NCBI GenBank assembly: GCA_951394045.1
Contig: OX595985.1
Coordinates: 3,720,001 to 3,784,000, forward strand
Direction: 5' to 3'
DNA length: 64,000 bases
Origin: Nitzschia sp. DOCU1
Taxonomy: Eukaryota > Bacillariophyta > Bacillariophyceae > Bacillariales > Bacillariaceae
Shown here: piece after piece, positions 43,309-54,296 of the stretch
How positions within the stretch are numbered: the first letter of the stretch is position 1
Layout of the letters: the number at the start of each line of letters is the position of its first letter
The notes under the pieces: model-generated
Databases searched by the model: none
Told to the model about the DNA's origin: nothing
Seen by the model: the letters and a program-made list of their open reading frames with translations, nothing else
Translations under genes and position numbers: made by a program

Positions 43309-43499
43309 AATAGAGTATTGGTGGAGAAATCTGGTGCTTCAGGGGAGAAGTGGTATAGCTGGGGGTATTGAAGATGCGTCATGGAATAAAGAGGAGAATA
43401 GTATACGGAGTCAATGATGGACAGGATAAAGAAAAGCTATAATATGGTGTATCTCATGCATGCTGATGATGGAATCCCAATTTGATGGGAAGCACAGAT

Positions 43500-44840
43500 T
43501 CAATGGCGGCGGGAAGAACCGTTGCGGACTGGAGGAGTAACTGGGGCAGGTTTCGTATTGCTGACGTCGGAATGAGGGTTGGGAGGCTGGCGTCTGGCAG
43601 CATTAGTACTTGGGGCATTTGTGCCGCCAGTAAGATCGATAGTGGAAGGGAACCCGATTTGAAGTTGTTTGAAGTCATCGGATTGGACTAGAGCTTCATC
43701 TGAGGGATGTAAATATGTAAGATGAGGGGTTACGGTGGGGTTGTCAATCTTGTCGGTGGTGTCTTCGGAAGCGTCGGAGATCTGGCCAAGCATGAACCAA
43801 CCAACAGTCGTCCAGCCCCCATGGCCATTGACAAAGGTGATAATGTCGTTGACCTTTTGTCGGATAGCCTGAATCATGTCTTCTTGTTCCGATACTGTGG
43901 TGGTGTCACAGAACCGGTTGAAATTGTAGAAGAACAGCTTAGTTGCTTTTAACGATTTGAACTTGGGAACAAGGAAGACGTCTTTGCGTCCAAGAAAGCT
44001 AACATCAGTGGACTGAAAGTTGTGAAAGGTTACATCAAACTCGTAGACATGGGCAGTGTTTCCGGTTGCATGAAGGCAGGTGCACCCCCCTTTTCCTTTC
44101 TGCCGGTCACACTCGGTACCAACGCAAGAGACGTCAGTAGACAAGGTAAACCGACTAACAGAGCATTGCTTGTTAGTGAGCACAAAGTAATTGGTTTCCC
44201 CAGGACGGCTGGGGAGTGCCATAGTGGACTCTGTTGACTGGAGATAGGGGACAGGAGTCAGACCTCGAAGTGGAATCATCGCATGAGGTGAATCGTCCGT
44301 GTTGAGAACGGGAGTAAGAGCTTTCCCCATGGTGGTGGTAGTGATGCTGGGCTCGTAGATATAAAAGGCTTCCCCTACGATGCCCTTGTGTTCGGTGAGT
44401 TTTACTAGAATGTCCACAGACTGAGATATAGTGCGAGGAATGAGCACAGCAACTTTGGGCGGGTTCATAAGATCGGCTACCACGATGTACTTGTTATAAG
44501 TGGGAGCAAGAATCTTGCTTTTCTTGTTTTGTCCCCCTTGTCCGGTACCACTAAGGTAGCTGCCTTGTCGTACCTTCACTGAGGTGTCGGGTCCTGCGTT
44601 AGGAGAACGCACATCTAGAACGAACCCAAAGATAGCAGTGTCTTGTAGTTCGGTAGCATTCATTAGATCAGTAAGGAACATCATGTCGACTAGCCGAGCG
44701 TTGTCCTTGTACCTTCTTTTGACAATATGGTCATCAAGGAGGTCGGTGTAGAAGGCAGTTCGTGCTCTTACCGCCAACGGGACAGGGGGTGGTGGAGGTT
44801 CTACTTGAACAACGTTATCATCGTTTGGATCCACCATCAT
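43500..44840 (-). CDS. Zinc-binding, possibly OB-fold DNA-binding protein, 446 aa
   Basis: Starts at ATG 44840 (MMVDPNDDNVVQVEPPPP), ends TGA 43500-43502. A Pro-rich start is followed by a beta-rich domain (FGFVLDVRSP, then NKYIVVADLMNPPKVAVLIP and LTEHKGIVGEAFYIYEP, residues about 70-180) that could be an OB fold, as in RPA-like single-strand DNA-binding proteins of some DNA transposons. This is inference. Around residue 245 a Cys cluster SCVGTECDRQKGKGGCTCLH (C-x4-C-x8-C-x-C plus His) suggests a zinc site. The C-terminal third is helical then Pro/Asn/Arg-rich. With the helicase-nuclease on the same strand, a role in DNA replication or processing of a mobile element is plausible. Family not recognised. 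Confidence 0.6.
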   Translation of the reverse strand: MMVDPNDDNVVQVEPPPPPVPLAVRARTAFYTDLLDDHIVKRRYKDNARLVDMMFLTDLMNATELQDTAIFGFVLDVRSPNAGPDTSVKVRQGSYLSGTGQGGQNKKSKILAPTYNKYIVVADLMNPPKVAVLIPRTISQSVDILVKLTEHKGIVGEAFYIYEPSITTTTMGKALTPVLNTDDSPHAMIPLRGLTPVPYLQSTESTMALPSRPGETNYFVLTNKQCSVSRFTLSTDVSCVGTECDRQKGKGGCTCLHATGNTAHVYEFDVTFHNFQSTDVSFLGRKDVFLVPKFKSLKATKLFFYNFNRFCDTTTVSEQEDMIQAIRQKVNDIITFVNGHGGWTTVGWFMLGQISDASEDTTDKIDNPTVTPHLTYLHPSDEALVQSDDFKQLQIGFPSTIDLTGGTNAPSTNAARRQPPNPHSDVSNTKPAPVTPPVRNGSSRRH

Positions 44841-45341
44841 AAGGGGAAAGAGAAGAAGAAAGAAACTAGTAAGGGATACTGCTTGTATGGTGGGACCTGG
44901 AGAAATTGTGAAACAAGAAGATAGTGTGAGTAGTAGTCAGATATGAAGACTCGGATGTAGTAGGGCTAGATGAAGGTGAGTCTTCGGAAGAAGTGTTTGG
45001 GGTAGCGGGGTAACTCCGAAAAAATGAAGGGTCAGTTTGGTAGCAGCTTAGCACCCACCCCCATAAGGGGTATGGCGGTGACGCCCTAAATATGCCAGCT
45101 GCTGCAGGAGAGAGACGTGGAGCCAGCTTGAAAACAGTCATAAAGCCAGGATGAAAAGAAAAGACAGGGAAGTACTGGAAGAGGAAGCGGTAAGCGGAGG
45201 TGAGGCACAAGACTCCCAATTTGAGAAGACTGGAGGTAACCGAAGCAATGAGACTACAGCAGGAGGTAAGAATGGGCACAGCAAGGAGAAAATAGACAGG
45301 TGTTATTGTACGAGGATAGATATTATTAACCCTATCGCTTG
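44841..45341. promoter_or_regulatory. Divergent intergenic region between zinc/OB-like gene and spliced unknown gene
   Basis: About 500 bases between two divergent starts. It includes a short plus-strand frame (45151-45342, MKRKDREVLEEEAVSGG) that ends at the start of the next gene and contains splice-donor-like GTAAGC and GTAAGA, so it may be a 5' exon of that gene. CCCCATAAGGGG near 45060 is a small inverted repeat. No firm promoter motif is seen. Confidence 0.35.
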
Positions 45342-46338
45342 ATGAGAGAAGTGGCACCAGGAATAACATTGCACGGGGAGAACGTCTCTACACGAGGTAC
45401 CAAGGATATTACATGTACCCCGGGTGTGATGGCGATCGAAGGAGCGGCGGCAGAAAGGTTGGAGATGACAGTGATTGTGACCCCCCCATCTAGAGCAAGA
45501 GAAGACACGGGACCAAGTGAAGCAATCTTTGCCCCATTTGGGCGGGACGAAGCATTGAATTTGTCGGATAATATAAGTAAAAAGGGGAGGGTTGATCTGC
45601 TCGACCCGAAGGAAATCTTCAGCAACCCAGATTTCGTTCCATTGGAGCTTGTGAAGAAAAGAAGTCCCGAATTCTTTCTTATTGAGTTAAAGGGAGGCAT
45701 TGAGCTAATCTATTGTGACATTGGTCCAATGGAGGCATTTTTAAAGCCATTGACGGATTTGCTGTTTCACACTGAAGTAATTGGACGGGAACAACATAAG
45801 AAGATTGCTATGTTGAAACGAGGAAAGCTCATTGCCCATGTCTTCCGGAGAGAGAGCAAGCAGTGTAACACGGCCATGTTAAAAGGAGATGGTAGCAACT
45901 ACAAAAGGACCTGTTTGGTTCGTTACGTGGGCCCCAAGGGCAGTTCTAAGGCAGAACAGAAAGAGGTACTTTTGATGCTGCGAGAGGTGAGCACAAGGTA
46001 TTAGCACTGACGCAATGATGAATTATCACGACTAACTCAGCAAGCAATAGTTTATGAACGACTTCTCTCGTCGAAACCCGATCGGAGATTTTGTCCAGTA
46101 TTATGACGTTCCGAACGACTTCAACCAAAGCTTTGGGAAGAAAGATCCATGGGATCATCACATCTTGGATGAAGATATCCCACGTCTGATGTCAGTTCTC
46201 CTACCAATGAAGCCAGACAGCAACTTCGCACAGACAGAAGGGAATGCCAGAGATGTTCCTTTTAGTCCGCTGTATGGGCCGGTTGCAAGGAAGATGGGTT
46301 ATGGCAAGGTTATTGAAAGGAATCAGGGTGGAAAATGA
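45342..46338 (+). CDS. Unknown protein, two exons, about 311 aa
   Basis: Exon 1 runs from ATG 45342 to 45986 and exon 2 from 46051 to 46338. The proposed 64-bp intron (45987-46050) starts GTGAGC, has CGACTAAC as a branch-site candidate and ends CAATAG. Both sides are phase 0, so the frame is kept. Without splicing the frame stops at 46002-46004. The product contains FLIELKGGIELIYCDIG, GRDEALNLSDNISKKGRVD and, in exon 2, PIGDFVQYYDVPNDFNQ. I recognise no family. It converges on the helicase-nuclease gene across a strong hairpin. Exon joining is inferred from splice signals and frame only. Confidence 0.5.
45987..46050 (+). other. Putative 64-bp GT-AG intron
   Basis: GTGAGC donor, CTAAC branch-like motif at 46032-46036, AATAG acceptor at 46046-46050; joins two open frames in phase 0. 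Confidence 0.5.
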
Positions 46339-46398
46339 AGCAGGAATGAATGTCGCACTATGACAAAAGCTGGGGTGGTTGCCGTGAGTTTACTGAAC

Positions 46399-46436
46399 GG
46401 CGGACAAGTCTCCCCCTTCCGGGGGAGCTTGCCGCC
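46399..46436. terminator. Strong hairpin between convergent genes
   Basis: GGCGG, CAAG and CTCCCCC (46399-46416) pair with GGGGGAG, CTTG and CCGCC (46421-46436) around a TTCC loop: 16 base pairs with two single-base bulges. It lies between the 3' ends of the spliced unknown gene and the helicase-nuclease gene. It could act in 3' end formation or be a structural element of a mobile unit; function is inferred. Confidence 0.6.
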
Positions 46437-46547
46437 AACATTGGTTACCCAATTTAGAGATTGGGGGGTCGAAGATACATTTTTAAGTACAATGACTGAA
46501 GAAACATTGAATGTAGGCGGGTGTATATTTTCAACTTAGTCTTAGTG

Positions 46548-49500
46548 TTATCTTTGGATAACAAGGTTACCACACTGGATTATGCGCAATGGAGTAGTGC
46601 CTGGAGGTAAAAGAAGGTTTTCTCGCGCTACGAGTCCTCGTCCTATCTTGGATATAAAGGCAGCAGAAGGATCACTGGAGGTTCTGTTTTCCATTCTTTG
46701 CCTACACTGTTCCCTCCAGACGTGTTCGAAATGCTGGGCTTCCTTGAAGGAGGCAAATCCGGCAACATAAGCAAATAGAGCATAGGGAAGAAGAGCTGGG
46801 TTCTTGGTCTGTGTTGATCCTTGTAGAGAATTGTGTTCGTTGAGTCGACGTCGTAAGCTGACGGTTGCACCGAGGTAGTTGAAGTGAAGGTCCTGTAGGC
46901 TGATAATATGGTAAACAGCAATGATATTTGCCACAACAGAGTCCTTTGGCTGGAATACGGTAGGATGGGGAAGAAGCGGTTGTAAGGGATGTTGTTCGTC
47001 GAAAATATCGTAAATTCCGTCAGGTCTTGTCTGTGAAATGTCCTCGGCAGTCATGGGAACGACCAGGCACAGTCTGTCAAGAAGATCCGTAATTATTCCG
47101 AGGAATCGATTGTTCTTGGTAATCAATACATCAAGGAGATGGACTATTGTAGCATCCTTGTCTCCCACAAAGAACATTTGATTTGCTCGGCGGGTTCGGC
47201 TGAGTAGCACGACCACTAGTGCTGCTGTCCACAAGCCGAAATCAAGACCACGATGGGAAGTTCCCTCTGAGGTTACTGCAGTGACGATACTAGGAAGGGT
47301 AGACCCCATGGCAGCATGTATGGTACTAGCCACTCTTGGGCGTAACCCATATTGGGTTCTTCTGGCATGGTGGCGTCCTCTTAGCCGTTGGGGTTGTGTA
47401 GTGGTAGAGGGCACAGACACAATACTCCAACCATTATCCATCAGCCAGGTGGGGTTACAATCTTCCTCCGAAGGAAATTGTTTCACGCCACTTGGGGCTT
47501 TCCAGACGTAAACCGGTTTGGAAACGGATACTTCCGTCTCAGTAGGGACCTGATCCTGTAACATAATTGCCAGCTGACCCTGGTTGAAATGACCTTTGCT
47601 TACATGAGTAAACTTGTACCGTGCGTTGGGGTAGAACAGGAGCAATGATCGTTGCTTGACTCTTCTATCAAGTGACTTGGATGTGACGGAGGAAGCAGGT
47701 CCCCAGTTACCAGCTGTAGTAGATTCTTCATCATGGCATGGGGAAGAGACACAAGCATTACCGTAGAACCTCCGCATTTTATCAAGAACCAGCGCTTCTG
47801 CTACATAGCATGGTTCTTTTCGTCCGAAGAGGAAAACAGCATCGCTGGGGATGATGTCGTCTTCGAAACTCTCAATAAAGGTACAATGTTCTGAAAGTAG
47901 TTGCTTGAATTCAGCTTTGTCTGCATCTTCCCAATTGGGCAATCTCGTGAGGTCCGTAATGCGTCGCAAGGTGGCATCGTCGGCCGCCCTAACGGATTCC
48001 TTAAGCCGACAAAAAGATAGTTCGGATACTGAAAACATTGATAGCATTCCTGGTGTTCCTTTGAAGGGCATCGATTGCAAATGATCCATCGTACCGAATA
48101 TTAAAACCCCACCACAGAACAAAGATGATTCGCCACGTATGTAGCGAAAGCAAATATCCAGCACTGCCATCAATTCGGCACTCATCATCCCCCACTCATC
48201 AATGAAAATGAAGTCTAGACGTCTGATGAGCTCAATTTTGTGAGGCTGACGGTAGAGTCCTTGGATGGCAAGTTCAGCCATGCGTCCGGGAGAAATTGAA
48301 TCATCTCGTCCTTTAAGCCCTAGCAGGGCATGGAGGTGTATGCCACCTAGTTTTTTTGCCCTGTCGGCGATGAAACTGGTAGACACACCATTCATACCTT
48401 TCGCAAGGCAATACGCCGCACAAAAGCTAGCCACTGTGGTTTTTCCCACACCTGGACCCCCAACATAAATGATATTTTCTGCTCTGCCGCATCCTGACAG
48501 GTACGCGTTCACTGCAGACTTGAAACGTTTCATGGCGGAGGTTTGTTCTTTGAAAGAGGCTTGACTTTGGCGACAATTCTTAGGCGGAGGGAAGAAAGCA
48601 GTCAAATCGGCAGGAAAGATAGTGGTGGGATCGGCCGTGTCTGTTTGAGTTGTCATCGGACAATTTGGGCTCCCTTTGGAAGTGAAGCCATCTTCCTCTT
48701 GGTGGTCAGCATCGTTGTCTACTACAGTAGGTCTTCTAGCATTGAGGATGGCCGCTTTGGGAGGTAAAAGCCCACGTTCTACGAGGTCACCACAGTGAGA
48801 TAGCTCAGTATATATTGCATCGACCATGTGGGAGCGGGCCTCGTCGAGATGTTTCTCTACTTCAGCATCAACTGCTTGAGTCATAGCGGAAGCTAAGACT
48901 GGTGGGGTTTCAAGATGGCAGGGTACGGCGTCGGAGAAACCCCATAATTCGCGAAGATGGCCATACGCTTGAACAAGAGCACGATCAATTTGAAACGTAC
49001 TGCTCGGTGAAACACGGAGTTCTCGTTCTATGTACACCTTGAGAAGTCGCTGAAAAGAGAACTCCATCCTTTCAGGAATCAACAATCCACCTCTAATGAA
49101 AGCTTCTCGGAGGGTACTGCCAAGCATCAGCTCGTATTCAGTCTCGAATCGACCGTACAACAACAAGAGATGGATTAGAAAAGGTACTTTTCTTCGAGGG
49201 TTGACAGGAGACCACCAAACGACGGGTGGGACGTTGGAATAGGTCCGGCGTGGAGCTAGATAATTCTGCATAGCAAGAATGGCGTTGGGGGGGGAGAGTT
49301 CAACTTGCGGAGTTGCAAAGGTGGTGGTTGGGCTGTTTAAGAAAGAAAGCAGCTCCATGAGTTCGGCACTGGGTTGTCTGTAGCCAGCAGAAGGATCCAC
49401 GTTTAATGTCCTCTCTTCTGCAAATTTACAAACGTGTTGCAGTTCACCATCGCGGATTCGGACTTGGTAATTGAATCCATCCAGCCATTTGCTCTGAAAG

Positions 49501-49783
49501 ACGTCCAGGTGCAAGTTGGCGGTAAGATAGGTATGGGCTTTCTCCGCGTGGAAGAGTGGGCACACGGGAGATCGAATGAACCATTGCATATATTCCGCCG
49601 GGTTGTCGACGAAGCGAAGCTCGGGTGGTCTCATTGAGAAGATTGTTATGAAATCGGTCTTCAGTGGAGAGTCTAGTTCATCACGGATGACTTCCATCTG
49701 GTGAGTAGAGAATAGCCTATCGTCGGGGAAGTTCTTGGATCTTCGCACCGTCTGACCTATCACTGCTTTCACCGCTATGATAT
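46548..49783 (-). CDS. Pif1-type helicase fused to C-terminal GIY-YIG nuclease, 5' end lost to B5 insertion
   Basis: About 1078 codons remain. An N-terminal region of unknown type (VVWWSPVNPRRKVPFLIHLL) precedes a superfamily 1 helicase core: Walker A GGPGVGKTTVASFC (near 48460), Walker B FIFIDEWGMMSAE (near 48200), and TIHAAMGSTLPSI and LLSRTRRANQMFFVGD (near 47300 and 47185), matching Pif1-like motifs V-VI. The last 130 residues form a GIY-YIG-like domain: VYHIIS, YLGATVSLRRRLNEHN and HFEHVWREQC (46905-46680), which keep Tyr, Tyr, Arg and Glu of the nuclease family. A helicase plus single-strand or junction nuclease would unwind and nick DNA, perhaps for element replication. Copia B5 interrupts it at ATAT 49780-49783, so the N-terminus continues beyond the window if present. 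Confidence 0.8.
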
Positions 49784-49949
49784 CATTAAATCTAGCAAGG
49801 AGTGGCGGACGATTCAAGCACAAACACACGATACGATGGATGGTGATTCAACAATTGGACGAAACAAAATTGTGACCTTACTTTATATCGCGGGCATTTC
49901 CAGTCCCGCCTGAGTCCCTAATCTTGGTGACTATCACGGGGAATTAACG
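49784..49949 (-). repeat. 3' LTR of B5
   Basis: 166-bp reverse-oriented B LTR (CATTAAATC...GGAATTAACG) directly after the helicase gene fragment. Confidence 0.9.
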
Positions 49950-50104
49950 GTCCCCTCAATGCTACTCGGATACTATATGATCCGATGGCATTGTCATCTC
50001 TTGCCTAAGGGTTACCACCTCTTTGGATGGACGTCTAACTCCAACAGATCCCTCGCGAAAGGTCACTGCCACCCTGCGGAGCCAAACGCATCTTCGACAT
50101 CAAC

Positions 50105-53100
50105 CTAAAACATAACCTTCGAACATAATCTCTTTCTCTCCGGTCCAGTTTGAATCTTGGTCAGCATATCAGCCAGGTTCGATTGTGTAGACTCATACCC
50201 AATACGAATGATATCGGCCGCAGCCTTTGAACGAACGTAGTGATACACAATGGAATTCAACTTCTTCTTCAGCATCGATTCGGGAACGCTTGTATTCTTC
50301 ACGACGGACATGTTGTCAACTCTAACATTGGCATAGCCCTCAATAGGGATGCCCATCATTCTCAGCTTGTAGCGCAATGCTTCCAACAACTCAACTCCGG
50401 TTTTTAAAGCCATGAACTCGGAGCCAAACGAACTTGTTTCAACACTGTTCTGTTTCTTTGAGTACCAAACAATTGGCGCTCTGTTCAAGAAAATCAACAC
50501 ACCTGTGCGCGACTGTCGAGTAACAAGGTTAGCAGCATGCGAAGCATCAACGAACATAGTAATTACCACTGGTTTTCCTAATGGTTTTGGTGTGTCCGGC
50601 GGCCATTCATCTTTAGCCCACGGATAGAATTCCGACCAATCGCATTTGGGTAACTCTTCCCACTCCATGTAGGCGTCATCCATAACAAGTTTTGATCGAT
50701 CATGAGACTTCAAATATGCAAAAATGTGTAGCACCGCATCCAGATGCCCTTTCCTCGGGCACGCATTATACGCTGACAGCATCGAAACCTCTCCGCAGAT
50801 GTCAATTCTCCCCAACTCAACAATCCAACGCAAAATTCCAATACATTGCATGTAAAATGATACACCGTCATCATTCAGTAGTGGCGACGAATCCAGCTCT
50901 GGTCTGTAGCCATTCGGTAGTACAGAGCTGACCTTATTCTTCAGGGTCCCATCGATCCGTAATTGGATCACGCGGATTGCTTCTTTCACGTACTCCTCTG
51001 AACCGATAGCCCATTTAAAATTAGCATCACCGTCAATCCAATATTTGGAGATTGAGGCTCCTAGATAGGATGTTGGCTCTCCCACTGACTCTGGTTTCAA
51101 TAGGAACCGATCATTAAGATCGTTCAGGATTGACTTTGGATCGTGAGAGACACACAGCAAGTCGTCAGTATACACAAGCAAATACTCATAATATTGTTCG
51201 CCGTTCGGGTGCAACGCCTCACAACGCCAAACATCCATATCAGCACGGCATGGAATAAATTGCAATTCCTCCCTCAAAACCTTTGCACAATGAGACCTCC
51301 ATGAAAATCCTGCGGACGATAATCCATAGAGTGCCTTAATGATCACAGCTCTCCGACCCTGGAGAGAGCCAAACTCCGGACCTAGGATTGTGTGAACCTT
51401 TTCTGCGCAAGGCGCATGCAAGTAAGCTCCTGCGATATCGGCAGACAAAATGTTAAGACCATTCAAAGCGGCAATAAGGAATGCTATTCGGATACTTTCC
51501 CGCGTCACAACCGACGCATATGTAATTGATGACGGCGCCTCGGTCTGATCGCCTCTTGCGCAGATCCGGGCCTTTCTTGTCAGATCCATTTTAACATCAA
51601 AAATAATCATCAGGTCGATCTGCTGCGACCCTACTGGTGGTTGTTCACTGTCTTCAAGGACTTTTAAGGCAGGCAGCACAGTTTTAACTTCCTTGGCCAT
51701 TGCCTTCTCCCACAGGTCAGTACCGGTTTCAGCATCAATAGCTCGTGCCCGGGCCACGTCCATGGGCCCCGGGACTTCGATTCCAAATTTCTCATTTTTG
51801 CGACGAATCGCGCGACGTTTGACTGCTTTCAAAATCCGATCACGTTTTCGTAGAGTATAGGGAACCCACCAAACAAACACCGGTTCTTCAACAAGTTTAT
51901 TTGCGACAGCATACTCCGCCAGTTGCACTGGATAGCCCTCTTTCGCATCCTTCAGCGAGAGCCATTCAGTTGATCCATCGACCATTTCGGCACAAACTTT
52001 CCATCCTTTCGTTGTTCTCTTGGGTATTCTCTGGCCATGACGCTCAATCCAAGCATCATCTTTCGAAAAGGCACTCCCATCATGCTTGTGGTCGACGAAC
52101 TCTTTCAAATGCATGACGGTGTAGCCTTCATCATCAACTGTGGCATAAATTGCTTCCGCGATCTGGTTAGCATTGTACGCTTCAACATGACCATCATCAA
52201 ACTCAACTTCGTAGACGCTCGTATCCAGAATGGGATTGTCATGGTAGAAACCAATGAATTTCCCATCAGGGCCAGCCACGCTTCCGGCCCTTCACGATAC
52301 CTGTGAAAAACGAATTACCGTCACCCGAGGCCATACGAACTTTTGATGACACATATTTGTCAAATGCAAGCTGGTCCTCTTCCTCATCAACTGGAGGCGG
52401 TTCCCAGTGCTGGAGTTTCCGCTCCCTTTCTTCTTCATCGTCTTCGTATCCCTCATATTCCGGAACGGTTGCCTCAATACGGATAAACCGATCGTCATCT
52501 TCTTCCGGCTCGACAGAAATTCCTTTTATTCGGTTACCAAGCGACACCTTTAACTTTTCAGTGAACTCCTTTTTCGTTTGCTTAATGTCCTCGGAGCGAT
52601 GCTCCTCGGGCAACAGCGGAATGACTGAAGTACGGTGCAAAATTGTCCCCTTCGAGGTCAGCACGGCGAAGCAGAGCTCGTCTCCAACTTCAAAGCTTGG
52701 GCCAAGCCAGCGAGTGAGCTGCTTTTTCGGTTGGGTTGATTCTGCCGGCGACCGAGACCAACACCAATCGTAGAACGCAAAGTCCACGAGATGTGAAATA
52801 TCTGCAGTGTTACCTGTAATAATCGTAGTGGCGCATTCGCCTTCTTGCTCGGGGTGGTTCAAAACAGTGTGAGAACGTTGTTCGCAACAAGTCATAAAGC
52901 ATCTGTCCCACAATACAGCTGGTACGTTACGTGAGGTCATCGTCCTCTCATACAATCGGGTAACTTCCCGAATCGTGTCCTCCGCTCTTGCTTGGTTATG
53001 CATGTAAGGCTCCACCGGATAAATAGGAACCTGCGCCTTTTGACAGCGCCTCAAGAATTCTCCTTGCGTTAACGTAGTAGCCGAATCCGGAATAATCGCT

Positions 53101-53956
53101 TCAGGAAATCCGAATGCACGAAATAATTTATCCAGCGATGTATGAGCATCGTTTTCTTGTCGCAACGGGAAAGCTTGGCACCATTGAAATGTCGTAGCAT
53201 AAACTTGGAGGCAAGTAGTCCCCTCACGCGATGTGCAGGGACCAAACTTCGTGTCGGTATACATAGCACATTTCAACCTTGGATACCGGAGCTGATAATG
53301 GGAGGGCCGAAATAAACGGTCCCCTGAGACCTTGCTCCAGTCTCTGACGGCACGTTGAGTCGTTTTGTTAAGCGTTCGTTGCGCGGCTTCAATCGAGATT
53401 CTCCAACGACGGGCCAGGGAATCTGCTTTAACCAACGTAGTTTTTGCAGTGGTCTTCACTCCCGATAAGGTAGCTGAAACTTTGTTCCCTAGGAATGCCG
53501 AAAGAGCCTGATTTTGTATCATTGACGCAACATTGAAAGCCGACACAAGACGCTTCGCCACGACAGAGTCGAGATTGTGAAAATTGTTACCGCCGACCGT
53601 TTGTCGCAGGTGTTCCTCTGCATTGTTGCAATGAGGATCGGACGGTTTCCATTCTAATTCACTCGTCATTCGAACATGAATATTGTTCACCGGATCGGTG
53701 GCCTCTTCTCTCGAGGGCTTTCTGCACGGAAAGAACGAAAAGGGTTTGTCATACTGCAGAGGGATCCGCAGGTCAGCAGTCCCCTCAATGATACAATGGT
53801 CCGTTGACTTTTGCTGAGCCGACGGAATCCTCAACAACGGGACATCATTAACAATCAGCTGGTTTTCTCGCAATTGATCCGGGCATAGCAGATGGCAACC
53901 CATACCCGGAACGACCAAAACATGGTCAAACAACAAAATAAAAGTTTGATAGGTGA
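50105..53956 (-). pseudogene. Pol of B5: rest of protease, integrase, RT, RNase H, frameshifted
   Basis: Continues the protease after the D insertion (TYQTFILLFDH) through an intact integrase core, with Arg kept at the position that is TGA in B1/B2/B4 and no stop at the B3 position. It has the acidic linker and VEFDDG module, RT YTDD and RNase H. Near 52271-52278 GCCA is duplicated (GGGCCAGCCACG for GGGCCACG), shifting frame after KGRKRG. Minor changes include Cys for Arg in DVWRCEAL. Confidence 0.88.
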
Positions 53957-53961
53957 GAGGG
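53957..53961. other. Left target-site duplication of D
   Basis: GAGGG, repeated at 62235-62239 on the other side of element D. Confidence 0.95.
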
Positions 53962-54052
53962 TGTGAGGGAGTAGACTAGTAGGACCAATAAGGTCACTCT
54001 TAGTGGATACCAGTTACTACGTATACCACAACTAGAGTCCACAGCATCTACA
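53962..54052 (+). repeat. 5' LTR of D (91 bp)
   Basis: Among the shortest LTRs expected for an autonomous LTR element. TG...CA ends; identical by eye to the 3' LTR. No TATA box is evident. Confidence 0.93.
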
Positions 54053-54062
54053 GGTTATGAGC
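54053..54062 (+). other. Primer-binding site of D, initiator-Met half-tRNA type
   Basis: GGTTATGAGC follows the LTR directly. Its complement GCTCATAACC is the anticodon-loop region of eukaryotic initiator tRNA-Met. Drosophila copia is known to use the same internal region of that tRNA, with GGTTATGG after its LTR. The rest of the leader to 54296 has no gene. Confidence 0.6.
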
Positions 54063-54296
54063 AATAACAGCTAACTTTGCCACTCCAGGACAAGTTAGAA
54101 ACACAATAAAACGACGGAGAGAGACCGACAGGGGCATCGAATCGAGAGATCGAAGGACCCAAAGTCATCAAATCCGACAACAACAAGCGATCGAAATTTT
54201 GAGCCAGCACTCCCAGTAGGATTTCTACGGAGAACTACGGGAGGAGAGCCGAAATAAAAATCCCAGAATTCCGCTGTTCGAAGGAATTAAAAACAA

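Noticed and set aside
46680..46910. Penelope-like element
   Set aside because: A GIY-YIG domain is present but there is no reverse transcriptase in this gene or its neighbours outside the LTR elements.
46548..49783. Helitron
   Set aside because: The helicase is Pif1-like, but I find no HUH Rep domain, no TC/CTRR ends, and the nuclease present is GIY-YIG. The missing N-terminus could still change this.
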